Shown here piece after piece: positions 1-10,556 of a stretch of 64,000 bases of DNA. Location: positions 62,001 through 126,000 of the forward strand of contig JAFGVA010000058.1 of assembly GCA_016938235.1 (NCBI GenBank). Direction: 5' to 3'. This stretch comes from Bacteroidales bacterium (GTDB taxonomy: Bacteria; Bacteroidota; Bacteroidia; Bacteroidales; UBA10428). The notes beneath the pieces were generated by a model, which was not told where the DNA came from, searched no databases, and saw only the letters and a list, made by a program, of their open reading frames with translations. Every line of letters begins with the position of its first letter. Within the stretch, counting starts at the first letter, position 1. Position numbers and translations under genes: made by a program.

Positions 1-2
1 CC

Positions 3-1151
3 TTTGGGCTTAATCCATTTATTACAGGAGGGGTACTTGCCATATTATTGGGTCTGGTTATTATCGGGGGAATAAAACGTATAGCCAAAGTAACATCAAA
101 GCTTGTTCCGGGAATGGCAATTCTTTATTTTGTAGGTGCTATTGCTGTTCTTGTAGTGAATTATACAAATATCTGGCCATCCCTTGAATCGATATTTTCA
201 AATGTATTTACAGGAAGCGCTGCTGCCGGAGGTTTCCTTGGAGCATCGTTCAGGTATACCTTTAACAAAGGTGTTGCTAGAGGCTTGTTCTCGAACGAAG
301 CAGGGCAGGGTTCTGCACCAATAGCCCATGCTGCAGCCAGGGCACATGAACCGGTTTCGGAAGGAATGGTGGCGATACTTGAGCCTTTTTTTGATACGAT
401 AATTATTTGCTTCATTACCGGACTAACCATCTTGTCGTCAGGAGTATGGACCGAGAAATTTGAGAATCGTTTCGATGAAACTTCGACTTATTTTATTTCC
501 GGGCAACTTTCTGACAAAAACAAGCCAGATATTCCAAAACTTCATGATTTGATTAATGATAAGGATAATTCTTTATTGTATACAGGTGTTGTGGATATTG
601 AGCAAGGAATTATTAATTCTGATGTAACGGTAATAAGCTCACGCTCGGTAGCAGAAGATGTAAGGGTGTATACCGGGATGGACAGCTTGTATACCGGAAA
701 TCTTCATATTATTGACGGCCTAATTAATAACGATGTTAACGAAGAACATGAAGATATTTATCTTTCAGGTTTATCTTTGTTGCATAGTGCACCTTTAACA
801 ACTAAAGCATTCATGCGTGGGTTTAAAGGTGGATGGGGACAATACATTGTATCGATTGGCTTGCTGCTTTTTGCATTCTCCACGGCCATATCATGGTCGT
901 ATTATGGCGACAGAGCCGTAACCTATTTATGGGGTACTAAATATGTTCTTTATTACCGAATTGCCTATGTTGCTGGTTTTTTTATTGCCGCATTTGCCAA
1001 CACCAATGTTATTTGGGCTATCTCCTATGTTACCATTGCACTCATGGCTATTCCAAACCTGATAGGTATACTCGTTTTAAGTCCCGAAGTAAAAAGAACT
1101 ATAAAAGAATACTGGATTGATTTTAAAGAGAATTTTGGTTCTCCGGATTAG
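3..1151 (+). CDS. Sodium:alanine (AGCS family) symporter, 5' end truncated by window edge
   Basis: Frame is open from nt 3 (FGLNPFITGGVLAILLGLV...). AGCS hallmarks: RYTFNKGVARGLFSNEAGQGSAPIAHAAA and LLLFAFSTAISWSYYGDRA. Confidence 0.93.
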   Translation, partial: FGLNPFITGGVLAILLGLVIIGGIKRIAKVTSKLVPGMAILYFVGAIAVLVVNYTNIWPSLESIFSNVFTGSAAAGGFLGASFRYTFNKGVARGLFSNEAGQGSAPIAHAAARAHEPVSEGMVAILEPFFDTIIICFITGLTILSSGVWTEKFENRFDETSTYFISGQLSDKNKPDIPKLHDLINDKDNSLLYTGVVDIEQGIINSDVTVISSRSVAEDVRVYTGMDSLYTGNLHIIDGLINNDVNEEHEDIYLSGLSLLHSAPLTTKAFMRGFKGGWGQYIVSIGLLLFAFSTAISWSYYGDRAVTYLWGTKYVLYYRIAYVAGFFIAAFANTNVIWAISYVTIALMAIPNLIGILVLSPEVKRTIKEYWIDFKENFGSPD

Positions 1152-1257
1152 CCCGTTGAATTGTTTTATATTTTTTTAAATTCATTTCTGATATTTTAAC
1201 AACAATATTTATCAGCTTTAGCCGTTAAATTTTTTTAAACTATCAAACCAGACCTAC

Positions 1258-3666
1258 ATGAAGTGGAAAAATCTTTTTCTAATGCTTTTGTCATTAAGCA
1301 TTAGTTTAATATCCTATTGTCAGAAATATACCATTAGTGGATTTGTTGAAGATGCAAAATCAGGCGAAAAACTGCTTGCAGCTACAGTTTACGATAAATT
1401 TACCGGACTGGGAACTTCTACAAATGAATACGGTTACTTTGCGCTGACCCTTCCTGAAAGTGAAATATCATTGTCGGTATCCTATGTTGGATATACAACT
1501 TATTGTGATACTGTGATGCTTAACAAAGACTTGTCTGTAAACATCAAAATGGAGCCATCGCTGTTGCTCGATGAGGTAATTGTTACCACCAGCAGTCCGA
1601 AAGATGTAGTAGAAAATGTACAAATGAGCATGATTTCCATTCCCATAAAGGAAATTAAAAGCATTCCAATGTTTATGGGTGAGGCTGATGTTATAAAAAC
1701 CATTCAGCTTATGCCGGGTGTACAATCAGGAACAGAAGGCACAAGCGGTTTGTATGTTAGGGGCGGAGGTCCGGATCAGAATCTTTTTTTACTCGATGGT
1801 GTACCCATCTATAACGTTAGCCACCTTTTTGGTTTTTTTTCAGTTTTTAATCCCGATGCAATTTCTAATATAACATTAACAAAAGGCGGATTTCCGGCGC
1901 ACTATGGAGGTAGATTATCGTCGGTAATTGACATCAGGCTGAAAGATGGAAACATGAAAGAGTTTCATGGCTCAGGTTCAGTTGGATTAATTGCTTCAAA
2001 ACTAATGCTTGAAGGGCCAATAGTGAAAGATAAAGCTTCGTTTATTATTACCGGCAGAAGAACTTATGTTGATTATTTGGCACGCCCCATCATCAGGGCT
2101 GTAAACAATTCCCAGGGGACAACGGCTGACATGGGTTATTATTTCTATGATTTAAATGCGAAATTAAACTATAAAATCTCTGATAAGGACAGAATATTCC
2201 TGAGCGGATATTTTGGAAAAGATAATCTATACAGCAACGATGAAGTTCAATATGTTTATGACGATGTACAGTACAAAGTACTGAAAAAGTATGGACTTAT
2301 TTGGGGAAATGGTTCGGCAGCATTTCGCTGGAATCATGTATATGGAAGTAAACTATTCAGCAATACTTCCCTAATATACAGCAACTATAGTTACAACAAC
2401 TACGATCACTATTCAAAAAATGCTAAAACTTATTCGTCAGAAGGAGACACTTTAGATGAAAAATATATCTATGATAATTTTTCGGGTATAGAAGATTATG
2501 GAGGAGTTATTGATTTTGATTACAGGCCATTACCTTCACACACCATGCGTTTTGGAGGGAAGTATTTGTACCATACTTTTAATCCGAATACCGAATCGGT
2601 AGAAGCAGAAGGAAACACCGATTCAATCATCAGCATAAACAGCAACAATAAAAACGTATATGCACATGAGTATTACCTCTATGCCGAAGACAATCTTCAG
2701 ATAGGCTCCCGAATAAGGGCAAATATTGGAGCTCATTATTCGGCTTTCTTTGTAAATGGCGAGGCCTATCATTCTATTCAACCCCGTTTAAGCGGCCGGC
2801 TTTTACTAAGCGATAACTTGTCATTCAAGGTAGCGTTTTCAAGAATGGATCAATATATCCATTTGCTTACAAACAGTTCAATCGGGTTACCTAACGATTT
2901 GTGGGTTCCGGCAACCAACAGAACCCCGCCTCAAACATCTTATCAATCAGCCCTGGGAATGGCATATAATTTAAATGATAAATGGTCTTTTACAGTTGAG
3001 GGTTTTTACAAAACCATGAAGAATCTTATTGATTATGAAGAGGGTTCGAATCTGTCTACACGAACTGGAGACTGGGAAGACGCAATTGAAAGAAATGGGA
3101 AAGGTGCTTCATACGGAGCAGAATTCTTAGTTAGGAAAGACCTTGGTAAATTGAAGGGATGGGTTGGATATACACTCTCTTATGCTAACCGTCAGTTCGA
3201 AAATATAAACAACGGAAATGTCTTTCCATATACTTATGATCGTCGCCATGATATTTCTGTTGTATTAATGTATAAGTTGAATGAAAAAACAGATTTTGGT
3301 TTAACCTGGGTTTATGGAACCGGTAGGGCAACAACTTTAGGTGTTGCCAGGTATAGCACATACCAGAATGAGCCATCCTATAACAACGGCTATGTTTATT
3401 ATTCATTTTACGACAGTGATATCGAATACTACAAGGGCAAGAATGGATTCAGGGAACCAGCCTACCATCGGCTCGATGTATCGGTAAACAGACATAAGGA
3501 TACCCGCTGGGGGCACCGTACATTGAGTTTTGGTTTGTATAATGGCTATAATCACCTGAATACTTTTTATATGCATTTTGGAACTGATATGTATGGATAC
3601 AGACAATTATACTCAAAGTCTTTTTTCCCGATAATTCCATCAATAAGCTATTCGTTTGATTTTTAA
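1258..3666 (+). CDS. TonB-dependent receptor with N-terminal carboxypeptidase-regulatory-like (CarboxypepD_reg-like) domain
   Basis: Signal peptide, SGFVEDAKSGEKLLAATVYD repeat domain, plug motif LYVRGGGPDQNLFLLDGVPIYN, C-terminal beta-barrel ending in SYSFDF. Confidence 0.93.
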   Translation: MKWKNLFLMLLSLSISLISYCQKYTISGFVEDAKSGEKLLAATVYDKFTGLGTSTNEYGYFALTLPESEISLSVSYVGYTTYCDTVMLNKDLSVNIKMEPSLLLDEVIVTTSSPKDVVENVQMSMISIPIKEIKSIPMFMGEADVIKTIQLMPGVQSGTEGTSGLYVRGGGPDQNLFLLDGVPIYNVSHLFGFFSVFNPDAISNITLTKGGFPAHYGGRLSSVIDIRLKDGNMKEFHGSGSVGLIASKLMLEGPIVKDKASFIITGRRTYVDYLARPIIRAVNNSQGTTADMGYYFYDLNAKLNYKISDKDRIFLSGYFGKDNLYSNDEVQYVYDDVQYKVLKKYGLIWGNGSAAFRWNHVYGSKLFSNTSLIYSNYSYNNYDHYSKNAKTYSSEGDTLDEKYIYDNFSGIEDYGGVIDFDYRPLPSHTMRFGGKYLYHTFNPNTESVEAEGNTDSIISINSNNKNVYAHEYYLYAEDNLQIGSRIRANIGAHYSAFFVNGEAYHSIQPRLSGRLLLSDNLSFKVAFSRMDQYIHLLTNSSIGLPNDLWVPATNRTPPQTSYQSALGMAYNLNDKWSFTVEGFYKTMKNLIDYEEGSNLSTRTGDWEDAIERNGKGASYGAEFLVRKDLGKLKGWVGYTLSYANRQFENINNGNVFPYTYDRRHDISVVLMYKLNEKTDFGLTWVYGTGRATTLGVARYSTYQNEPSYNNGYVYYSFYDSDIEYYKGKNGFREPAYHRLDVSVNRHKDTRWGHRTLSFGLYNGYNHLNTFYMHFGTDMYGYRQLYSKSFFPIIPSISYSFDF

Positions 3667-3678
3667 CGCCAGGAAATT

Positions 3679-4752
3679 ATGAAAGTGTTTACCAGATATT
3701 TTATAAAAACCCCAAAATTATTTTTTGGTTTCATGTTATTGATTTTTACTGTTTCATGCGATTCAATTGTTGAAATAGAAATTGAAGATGTTGAAAAACT
3801 TATTGTTGTGAATTCAGTTATCAGCCCTGATTCACCAATTTCGGTTAATCTTTCTCTAACACGACATATTTTAGATAATGCCGAGATTCAGCAGATGATT
3901 CCACCAAAATATAATCCAAATATTAAGTTGTTTGTAAACAATGAATATTCAGAAGATTTAGCTTATAACGAAATAACTAAAAAGTATGTATCGTCTTTTA
4001 AACCCCAAATCGGAGATAGTTATTCGATTGAGATCATACAAGACGGTTATGAACCTGTTACTGCAACATCCGTCATTCCAGAGAATGTAAAAATTGTAAG
4101 CATAGATACAGCCACGATTGATGATGACCCGGGGGGCAGTTCCTATAATGGTGGTTATGGGGTTTTTGTATCGGATGAAAATTTACATTGCGAAATTGAA
4201 ATTGATGATCCGGAGGGGGTGAAAAACTATTATATGATTAGCATGTCTGCCGATGTTTCGCGCATGGAATGGAGAGATACTTCGTATTATGTTGTCGATT
4301 CTGTATTTTTTAATGAGATTTGGTATACTGAGCTTCGCGAAGTTACCAGTTATGAAAAATACACCAGGTACCTCAATGAGAATCTCTTATTTAGTTCCGG
4401 GGATTTATCCATACTCTTTCATGATTACCAAGGTTATGTGCTGGATGATAGTTTTTTTGATGGCAAGAAATATTCAATAAAAACAAAAATTCCGGTTCAA
4501 AACTTATATTCTTTAGACTCTGCAATAGTTACAATAAAAGTAAAAACCCTGTCAGAAGATTATTTCAGGTATTTAAATACAAGGTTCAGGCACTACAGTT
4601 CAAAAGATGATTTTTTCACAACACCTGTAATTGTTTACGATAATATTGAAGGAGGCGTTGGTGTTATGGGGGCTTATTCAACCGATAGTTTAAGCTTTTC
4701 GGTGTCATATACTAATCCCTGGGAAAACAGGGAATATATCATTTATGAATAA
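3679..4752 (+). CDS. DUF4249-family lipoprotein
   Basis: Lipobox-like SCDS, conserved VVNSVISPDSPISVNLS start, paired downstream of a TonB receptor. Confidence 0.82.
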   Translation: MKVFTRYFIKTPKLFFGFMLLIFTVSCDSIVEIEIEDVEKLIVVNSVISPDSPISVNLSLTRHILDNAEIQQMIPPKYNPNIKLFVNNEYSEDLAYNEITKKYVSSFKPQIGDSYSIEIIQDGYEPVTATSVIPENVKIVSIDTATIDDDPGGSSYNGGYGVFVSDENLHCEIEIDDPEGVKNYYMISMSADVSRMEWRDTSYYVVDSVFFNEIWYTELREVTSYEKYTRYLNENLLFSSGDLSILFHDYQGYVLDDSFFDGKKYSIKTKIPVQNLYSLDSAIVTIKVKTLSEDYFRYLNTRFRHYSSKDDFFTTPVIVYDNIEGGVGVMGAYSTDSLSFSVSYTNPWENREYIIYE

Positions 4753-4878
4753 TCTCTGTTAACAGAAGAACTACCCAAAGGTATTTTATAATTATTTGTT
4801 CTTTTTCTAAAATTTTAAAAAAAATATTTGCCAGCTTTACATGTTCATTTAAAACAAAACCTATTAAACCAAACCTAC

Positions 4879-7317
4879 ATGAAGAGAATATTCTTGTGTT
4901 TTCTAGCGGGCTTTTTTGTGTATTCTTTTTTATCTGCCCAAAAAATTTCAATTTCCGGCATAATATCAGATCAGGAGACTGGCGAATCAATGCTATCAGC
5001 TAATATTTACGATGAATTTACGCTGAATGGAACGGTGTCTAATAATTATGGATTTTATGTATTGCATGTATCGAAAGGCCCCGTAAAGCTTGTATGTTCG
5101 TACATAGGCTATAATTCGAAAATAGTTGAGTTTAAAGCCACCCACGATACTGTAATAAACCTGAGTTTATCGCAAAATCTTCAGATCGAAGAAGTTGTAG
5201 TAACCGATAAAGGTCCTCAGCAGACTGTTCAGAGCACCCAGATGAGCCAGATAGAACTCAAAGTTGCTGATATTAAGTCGGCTCCGGTTTTACTTGGTGA
5301 AGTTGACATTATTAAAACCCTGCAGCTTATGCCCGGTGTGCAGGGCGGAACAGAAGGTTCCTCCGGGTTTTTTGTCCGCGGAGGAGCACCCGATCAAAAC
5401 CTTATTTTATTAGATGGTGTGCCGGTTTACAATGTCAATCATCTGTTTGGTTTCTTTTCGGTTTTTAATGCCGATGCCGTTAAAAATGTCACCCTGATTA
5501 AGGGCGGATTTCCGGCGCGTTATGGAGGAAGACTTTCTTCGGTTGTTGATATCCGTTTAAAAGAAGGCAACATGAAAAATTGGGAAGGCGAGGGATCCAT
5601 TGGCCTGTTATCTTCAAAACTCACGGTTGAAGGGCCAATTAAGAAGGACACATCTTCTATTCTGATTTCCGGGAGGCGAACCTATTACGATATTCTTACC
5701 TATCCGTTTCAGGCATTGTATAATAAATCGTATGCCGGGGAGATGGGTAAAATTCGGTTTGGCGCATTTTTCTACGATTTAAACCTGAAATATAATCATA
5801 TACTTTCATCAAAGGACAGAATATATTTAAGCGCATACCTTGGCAAGGATAAGTTTTACCTTCGGAATAAGTACAAATATGAAGGGGAAGATGAATATAA
5901 TAACTATGACACCGATTTTGGGTTAGGATGGGGGAATATAACCACTGCTCTCAGGTGGAATCATATTCATTCACAGAGCTTATTTAGTAACCTGGCGGCG
6001 ACTTTTAGCGATTATACTTTCTTAACCGAGGTAAAAGACAAATATGAATACAAGTACGAGGAAGAATATTCTTTTTTTGATCTTGAAGTTGAATATTATT
6101 CGAGAATCAGGGATTTTGGCTTAAAGTATGACTTTGATTTACCTGTTAACAACAATAATTATGTTCGTTATGGAATGAACTATACCCTGCATACTTTTTC
6201 ACCGGGGGTTGGGGCCTTTCGCGAAGATTCTGATGTTGAAGGCTGGGATTTCGACACCACAGTTGGCATTAAAAATATTCCGGGGAATGAGTTTTATGTG
6301 TATCTCGAAGATGATATTACATTTTCCCGAAGACTAAAAGCCAATGTAGGTGGTCATTTCAGTATGTTTTTTATTAAAGGGAAAACCTATTATTCTCCCG
6401 AACCAAGAGCATCGGCCAGATTTCTTATCACAGATAAACTATCGCTAAAAGGTAGTTATGTCTGGATGACCCAGTACATTAATCTTCTGACTAATTCAAC
6501 CATTGGTTTACCTACGGATCTTTGGGTGCCAAGCACCAAAATACTTCTCCCTCAGAAATCATGGCAAACCGCTACAGGACTTGCCTATAATCTGAACAAC
6601 AAGTATGAAATAACCGTAGAGGGTTATTACAAGGAAATGGAAAACCTTGTTGAATTTAAAGAGGGGTCTGGATTTTTTAGCCTGGGGTTTGAAAGCCTTG
6701 ATGATATTACAACTCAAGGAGTTGGCAAAAGCTATGGAGCAGAATTTATGGTTCAGAAATCTTCAGGATCATTTCGAGGCTGGTTAAGTTATACTTTATC
6801 GAAAAGCAATCGTAAGTTCGAAGAGATTTCTTATGGCAGGGTATTTCCATTTACCTATGACAGAAGGCACAACATGGCCATTGTTGGGTCATACGATATA
6901 AATCCAAATTTTAATTTTAGTTTTAGCTGGACATATTATACCGGACAGGCCTTTACGCTTCCTGATGAAAAATCAATTTCAGCCAGCTATTTTGAACGAC
7001 TTAGCTCGGATATATCAGGCGATTACTGGTATAATGATGATTCTGAATATCCTTCGGACGGGTATTTTGAAACCAGGAATAATTACCGCATGCCGGATTA
7101 TCACAGACTTGATATAGGTGTTAATTTAAAAAAGAACTTGCAAAGGGCAGAACGCACATGGAGCTTTGGTGCATATAATGCCTATTTCAGGCCGAACGCC
7201 TTTATCATTTATGAAGGTTATGATTATAGCCCTTTAACAGGAGAGTCAAAGTCGGTGCTTAAACAGCTTTCGATATTTCCTTTTGTCCCTTATTTCCGCT
7301 ATTCATTAAAATTTTAA
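4879..7317 (+). CDS. TonB-dependent receptor, paralog of the 1258..3666 gene
   Basis: Start at internal ATG MKRIFLCF. Same architecture and long shared stretches (FVRGGAPDQNLILLDGVPVYNVNHLFGFFSVFN). Confidence 0.93.
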   Translation: MKRIFLCFLAGFFVYSFLSAQKISISGIISDQETGESMLSANIYDEFTLNGTVSNNYGFYVLHVSKGPVKLVCSYIGYNSKIVEFKATHDTVINLSLSQNLQIEEVVVTDKGPQQTVQSTQMSQIELKVADIKSAPVLLGEVDIIKTLQLMPGVQGGTEGSSGFFVRGGAPDQNLILLDGVPVYNVNHLFGFFSVFNADAVKNVTLIKGGFPARYGGRLSSVVDIRLKEGNMKNWEGEGSIGLLSSKLTVEGPIKKDTSSILISGRRTYYDILTYPFQALYNKSYAGEMGKIRFGAFFYDLNLKYNHILSSKDRIYLSAYLGKDKFYLRNKYKYEGEDEYNNYDTDFGLGWGNITTALRWNHIHSQSLFSNLAATFSDYTFLTEVKDKYEYKYEEEYSFFDLEVEYYSRIRDFGLKYDFDLPVNNNNYVRYGMNYTLHTFSPGVGAFREDSDVEGWDFDTTVGIKNIPGNEFYVYLEDDITFSRRLKANVGGHFSMFFIKGKTYYSPEPRASARFLITDKLSLKGSYVWMTQYINLLTNSTIGLPTDLWVPSTKILLPQKSWQTATGLAYNLNNKYEITVEGYYKEMENLVEFKEGSGFFSLGFESLDDITTQGVGKSYGAEFMVQKSSGSFRGWLSYTLSKSNRKFEEISYGRVFPFTYDRRHNMAIVGSYDINPNFNFSFSWTYYTGQAFTLPDEKSISASYFERLSSDISGDYWYNDDSEYPSDGYFETRNNYRMPDYHRLDIGVNLKKNLQRAERTWSFGAYNAYFRPNAFIIYEGYDYSPLTGESKSVLKQLSIFPFVPYFRYSLKF

Positions 7318-7328
7318 ATTCTGCCGAA

Positions 7329-8384
7329 ATGATACACATACGAATAATATATATAAGTTTCATAATAACTGCAATTGCATCTATTTCGTGCGAGTCAACC
7401 TTGCAGAACTTCGATATTAAAAACCCAGAACCAAAGCTGGTTCTGAACACTTTCCTTGGAGCCGACAGCATACCTGTGCTGCATGTTTCAAGAAATTTAA
7501 AAATATCCAAAACTTTGAAAAAGGATTCGCTGGTTAATGCGGAAGTTTTACTTTACAACGGAACCGAAATTATCGGAAATCTTAATTATAAATCGGAGGG
7601 TTGGTTTGAGAATTCGGAAATTAAGTTAAACCAGGGGCAGCATTATACCTTTGTTGTAAAATACAGCGATTATCCCGAAGCCCGGGCAGATTATTATATT
7701 CCAAATATACCGGTTGTAAGTTCAATTGATACGCAATTGTTGAAAATAACGGATCCGGATTGTATTGGATGTGGAATGGAGTATGTATTGCAGATAACGA
7801 TAGATTTTGAAAACAACAATAACGAAGACGAATATTTCTCGGTGGAAGTGACTAGTGTTGCACCGGATGCGGGTGTTATGTATTTTCCCGGTGAAGGTGG
7901 AATAACCGACACGGAGAATGATGATACTATTATGTTTACCCGATGGGCTGAGATGGAAACCCAGGCTCCGTTTATCGAAGCTGTTTTAGATTGGGGAGAT
8001 AGGTATAGCAATGTTTCACAACAAGATGGGGGTAGCAATGGAACGAAGTTTTATTTTAGCGATGAACTGTTAAACGCGGGAGCAAACAGACTTATTCTGA
8101 AAATAAACATCTATTCGTTGACAAGTTATTATTATGATGTTGCCGAATTAAAGGAATTTTCAGTCCATTTCAAGAAAATTGATAAACATTTGTTGGAGTA
8201 TGCCAAATCAAAAGGCAGAAACGGCAAGGCCGAGGATAATCCCTTTGTTGAGCCTGTTTCAATTTACACCAATGTAGAAAATGGCTTGGGAATTGTGTCG
8301 GGGTTTGCTGACTATAAGGCCAGTTATGGTGGAGAGTTGATAACCGAAATGCTGGAACAAATGTATAGCAACACAGATTATTAA
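7329..8384 (+). CDS. DUF4249-family lipoprotein, paralog of the 3679..4752 gene
   Basis: SISCES lipobox, KLVLNTFLGADSIPVLHVSRNLKI, same position after a TonB receptor. Confidence 0.8.
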   Translation: MIHIRIIYISFIITAIASISCESTLQNFDIKNPEPKLVLNTFLGADSIPVLHVSRNLKISKTLKKDSLVNAEVLLYNGTEIIGNLNYKSEGWFENSEIKLNQGQHYTFVVKYSDYPEARADYYIPNIPVVSSIDTQLLKITDPDCIGCGMEYVLQITIDFENNNNEDEYFSVEVTSVAPDAGVMYFPGEGGITDTENDDTIMFTRWAEMETQAPFIEAVLDWGDRYSNVSQQDGGSNGTKFYFSDELLNAGANRLILKINIYSLTSYYYDVAELKEFSVHFKKIDKHLLEYAKSKGRNGKAEDNPFVEPVSIYTNVENGLGIVSGFADYKASYGGELITEMLEQMYSNTDY

Positions 8385-8386
8385 AA

Positions 8387-8423
8387 GCAGAGATTAATCT
8401 GATAGCTATCGGATTAATCCTGC
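8387..8423. terminator. Near-perfect palindrome between convergent genes, candidate bidirectional terminator
   Basis: GCAGaGATTAATCTGATAGCTATCGGATTAATCCTGC. The arms pair almost completely, and it sits between the DUF4249 gene (+) and recA (-). Confidence 0.55.
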
Positions 8424-8438
8424 CAGAATATTTTGAGT

Positions 8439-9452
8439 TTAAGCATTTAGCTTCTCAACAATTTTCACTTCAATTTCTTCAGCTAGTTCAGGATTGTCAA
8501 ATAACAAGGCTTTAACAGCATCGCGTCCCTGTCCGAGGCGGGTTTCACCATAGCTAAACCACGAGCCGGCTTTTTTAAGAATTTCGTAATCAACACCAAG
8601 ATCAATAATTTCACCGATTTTCGAGATTCCCTCGCCATACATAAGGTCAAATTCAGCTTTTCTGAACGGGGGAGCCATTTTATTTTTAACCACTTTTACT
8701 CTTACCCTGTTACCATTCACTTCGTCGCCATCTTTTATCTGGCTTATTTTACGGATGTCAAGCCTTGTGCTGGCATAAAATTTAAGTGCATTACCACCGG
8801 TAGTAGTTTCGGGGTTACCAAACATAACACCAATTTTTTCACGAAGCTGGTTTATAAAGATGCAGCATGTATTGGTTTTGTTAATGTTGGCAGTAAGTTT
8901 TCTAAGTGCCTGTGACATAAGTCTGGCCTGTAATCCCATTTTTGAATCGCCCATTTCACCTTCAATTTCGGCCTTGGGGGTTAAGGCGGCAACCGAGTCA
9001 ATTACAATAATGTCTATCGCTCCGGAGCGAATCAGGTGATCGGTAATTTCTAAAGCCTGTTCGCCATTATCGGGTTGTGAAATAAGCAGGTTTTCAACAT
9101 CTACTCCAAGTTTTTGAGCATAAAAACGGTCGAAAGCGTGTTCGGCATCAATAAATGCAGCTATTCCGCCAGCCTTTTGAGCTTCAGCCAATGCATGTAT
9201 GGTTAGTGTTGTTTTACCCGACGATTCAGGTCCGTAAATTTCAACAATTCTTCCACGCGGATAGCCGCCAATACCCATTGCATAATCTAATGATATCGAT
9301 CCACTTGAGATTGTTGGAACTTCAGCAATGGCGTGATCGCCCAGTTTCATAATGGTGCCCTTACCAAAATCTTTTTCAATCTTTCCAATAGTAAGTTCAA
9401 GAGCTTTTAACTTCTCTTTTCTTATATCATCATTCTTAACATCTTTTGCCAT
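8439..9452 (-). CDS. recA: Recombinase RecA
   Basis: [27 protein letters not shown] Walker [39 protein letters not shown]. Confidence 0.99.
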   Translation of the reverse strand: MAKDVKNDDIRKEKLKALELTIGKIEKDFGKGTIMKLGDHAIAEVPTISSGSISLDYAMGIGGYPRGRIVEIYGPESSGKTTLTIHALAEAQKAGGIAAFIDAEHAFDRFYAQKLGVDVENLLISQPDNGEQALEITDHLIRSGAIDIIVIDSVAALTPKAEIEGEMGDSKMGLQARLMSQALRKLTANINKTNTCCIFINQLREKIGVMFGNPETTTGGNALKFYASTRLDIRKISQIKDGDEVNGNRVRVKVVKNKMAPPFRKAEFDLMYGEGISKIGEIIDLGVDYEILKKAGSWFSYGETRLGQGRDAVKALLFDNPELAEEIEVKIVEKLNA

Positions 9453-9593
9453 CTATAATTAGTTTTATTTTAGTTTTAAGTTATTTGATTATTTAATAAT
9501 CAAAATCAGGATGGTTAAAATAGAAAAATAGATTACAAATACCAAGATTCAAACTGATAAAGTTATTAAAAGAAGCCAAATATAAAATCTAAA

Positions 9594-10511
9594 TTACCTG
9601 TACAGGTGAATGAAGCTACATTGATTATACCTGTCATCGGCAGCACCTGATACAGCTTCAAGAACATAATAATAAACGCCGGTTTCCATATTCTGGCCGT
9701 TGAAATTCCTTCCGTCCCAATAAATCTCAGGCGATTCCATGGCAAAAACTAAAACTCCTGTTCGGGTAAAAAGTTTAAATGACAGAATTACACCCGGATC
9801 ATCGGGAGTGATAGTGTAGTAAGTCTCTTCCTCAGGGATGAAAAAATTCTGAACAGGAAAGGCTGTTGTATCTCCAACAGTGTCGATTACCGGCAAATTG
9901 GTAACCTCTACCTCAACTGCTGTAGAGTCATAACAGTTTTCAGGGCTGTTTCTTAAATTGAGAGTGACCAGGTAATTTCCATAATCAGGGAATTCGAATG
10001 TGTCCGTTGCATTGTCCTGGTTTGCGGTGGTAGCTATTTTCGTAATAGTTCGTAAAGAGGTATTAGCCTCATCATAGTATGCCCACCTGAAAAAATAGCT
10101 TGATGCATCATCAGCAAGGGCATCTGAAGGCACCATGGCATAAATGTACGGAGCCTCAACCAGAACAGCCTCGAAGTCAGCAGAAATGCTTCCTCGATCA
10201 AATGATACTGTTCTTTGTGTTATAACATCGTTGGTGTTTAATCCCGAAACCAGCCTTACATCATAATCACCGGCCTTTTTAATAATATAATTAATGGGGC
10301 TGTTGTTGGTAATCGGAAAATTATCGGTACCAATCATATAAATCAGGCCAATATTTAAAGTGTCAAAATCAATGCTATCAGAATTTAGTGTAAAACTCAC
10401 AGTATCAGGCACACAGCCTCTTATTCCGGAAACCTGAATAAAATCCTGGGTATAAACCGAATATGAGAACAACAGACTTACTGTTAAAAAAAATATCGTT
10501 CTAAACTTCAT
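9594..10511 (-). CDS. Secreted protein with gliding-motility-associated (CHU/T9SS type B-like) C-terminal domain
   Basis: Signal peptide, PKD-like middle, C-terminal FKLFTRTGVLVFAMESPEIYWDGRNFNGQNMETGVYYYVLEA. Confidence 0.78.
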   Translation of the reverse strand: MKFRTIFFLTVSLLFSYSVYTQDFIQVSGIRGCVPDTVSFTLNSDSIDFDTLNIGLIYMIGTDNFPITNNSPINYIIKKAGDYDVRLVSGLNTNDVITQRTVSFDRGSISADFEAVLVEAPYIYAMVPSDALADDASSYFFRWAYYDEANTSLRTITKIATTANQDNATDTFEFPDYGNYLVTLNLRNSPENCYDSTAVEVEVTNLPVIDTVGDTTAFPVQNFFIPEEETYYTITPDDPGVILSFKLFTRTGVLVFAMESPEIYWDGRNFNGQNMETGVYYYVLEAVSGAADDRYNQCSFIHLYR

Positions 10512-10556
10512 CCCTGATAGTTCTGTCCATGTAAATATAAGAACATGTACAGCTTT

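Noticed and set aside
3047-3062. GGTTCGAATCTGTC resembling a tRNA T-arm
   Set aside because: Inside the TonB receptor barrel with no acceptor or anticodon stems. No tRNA supported anywhere in the window.
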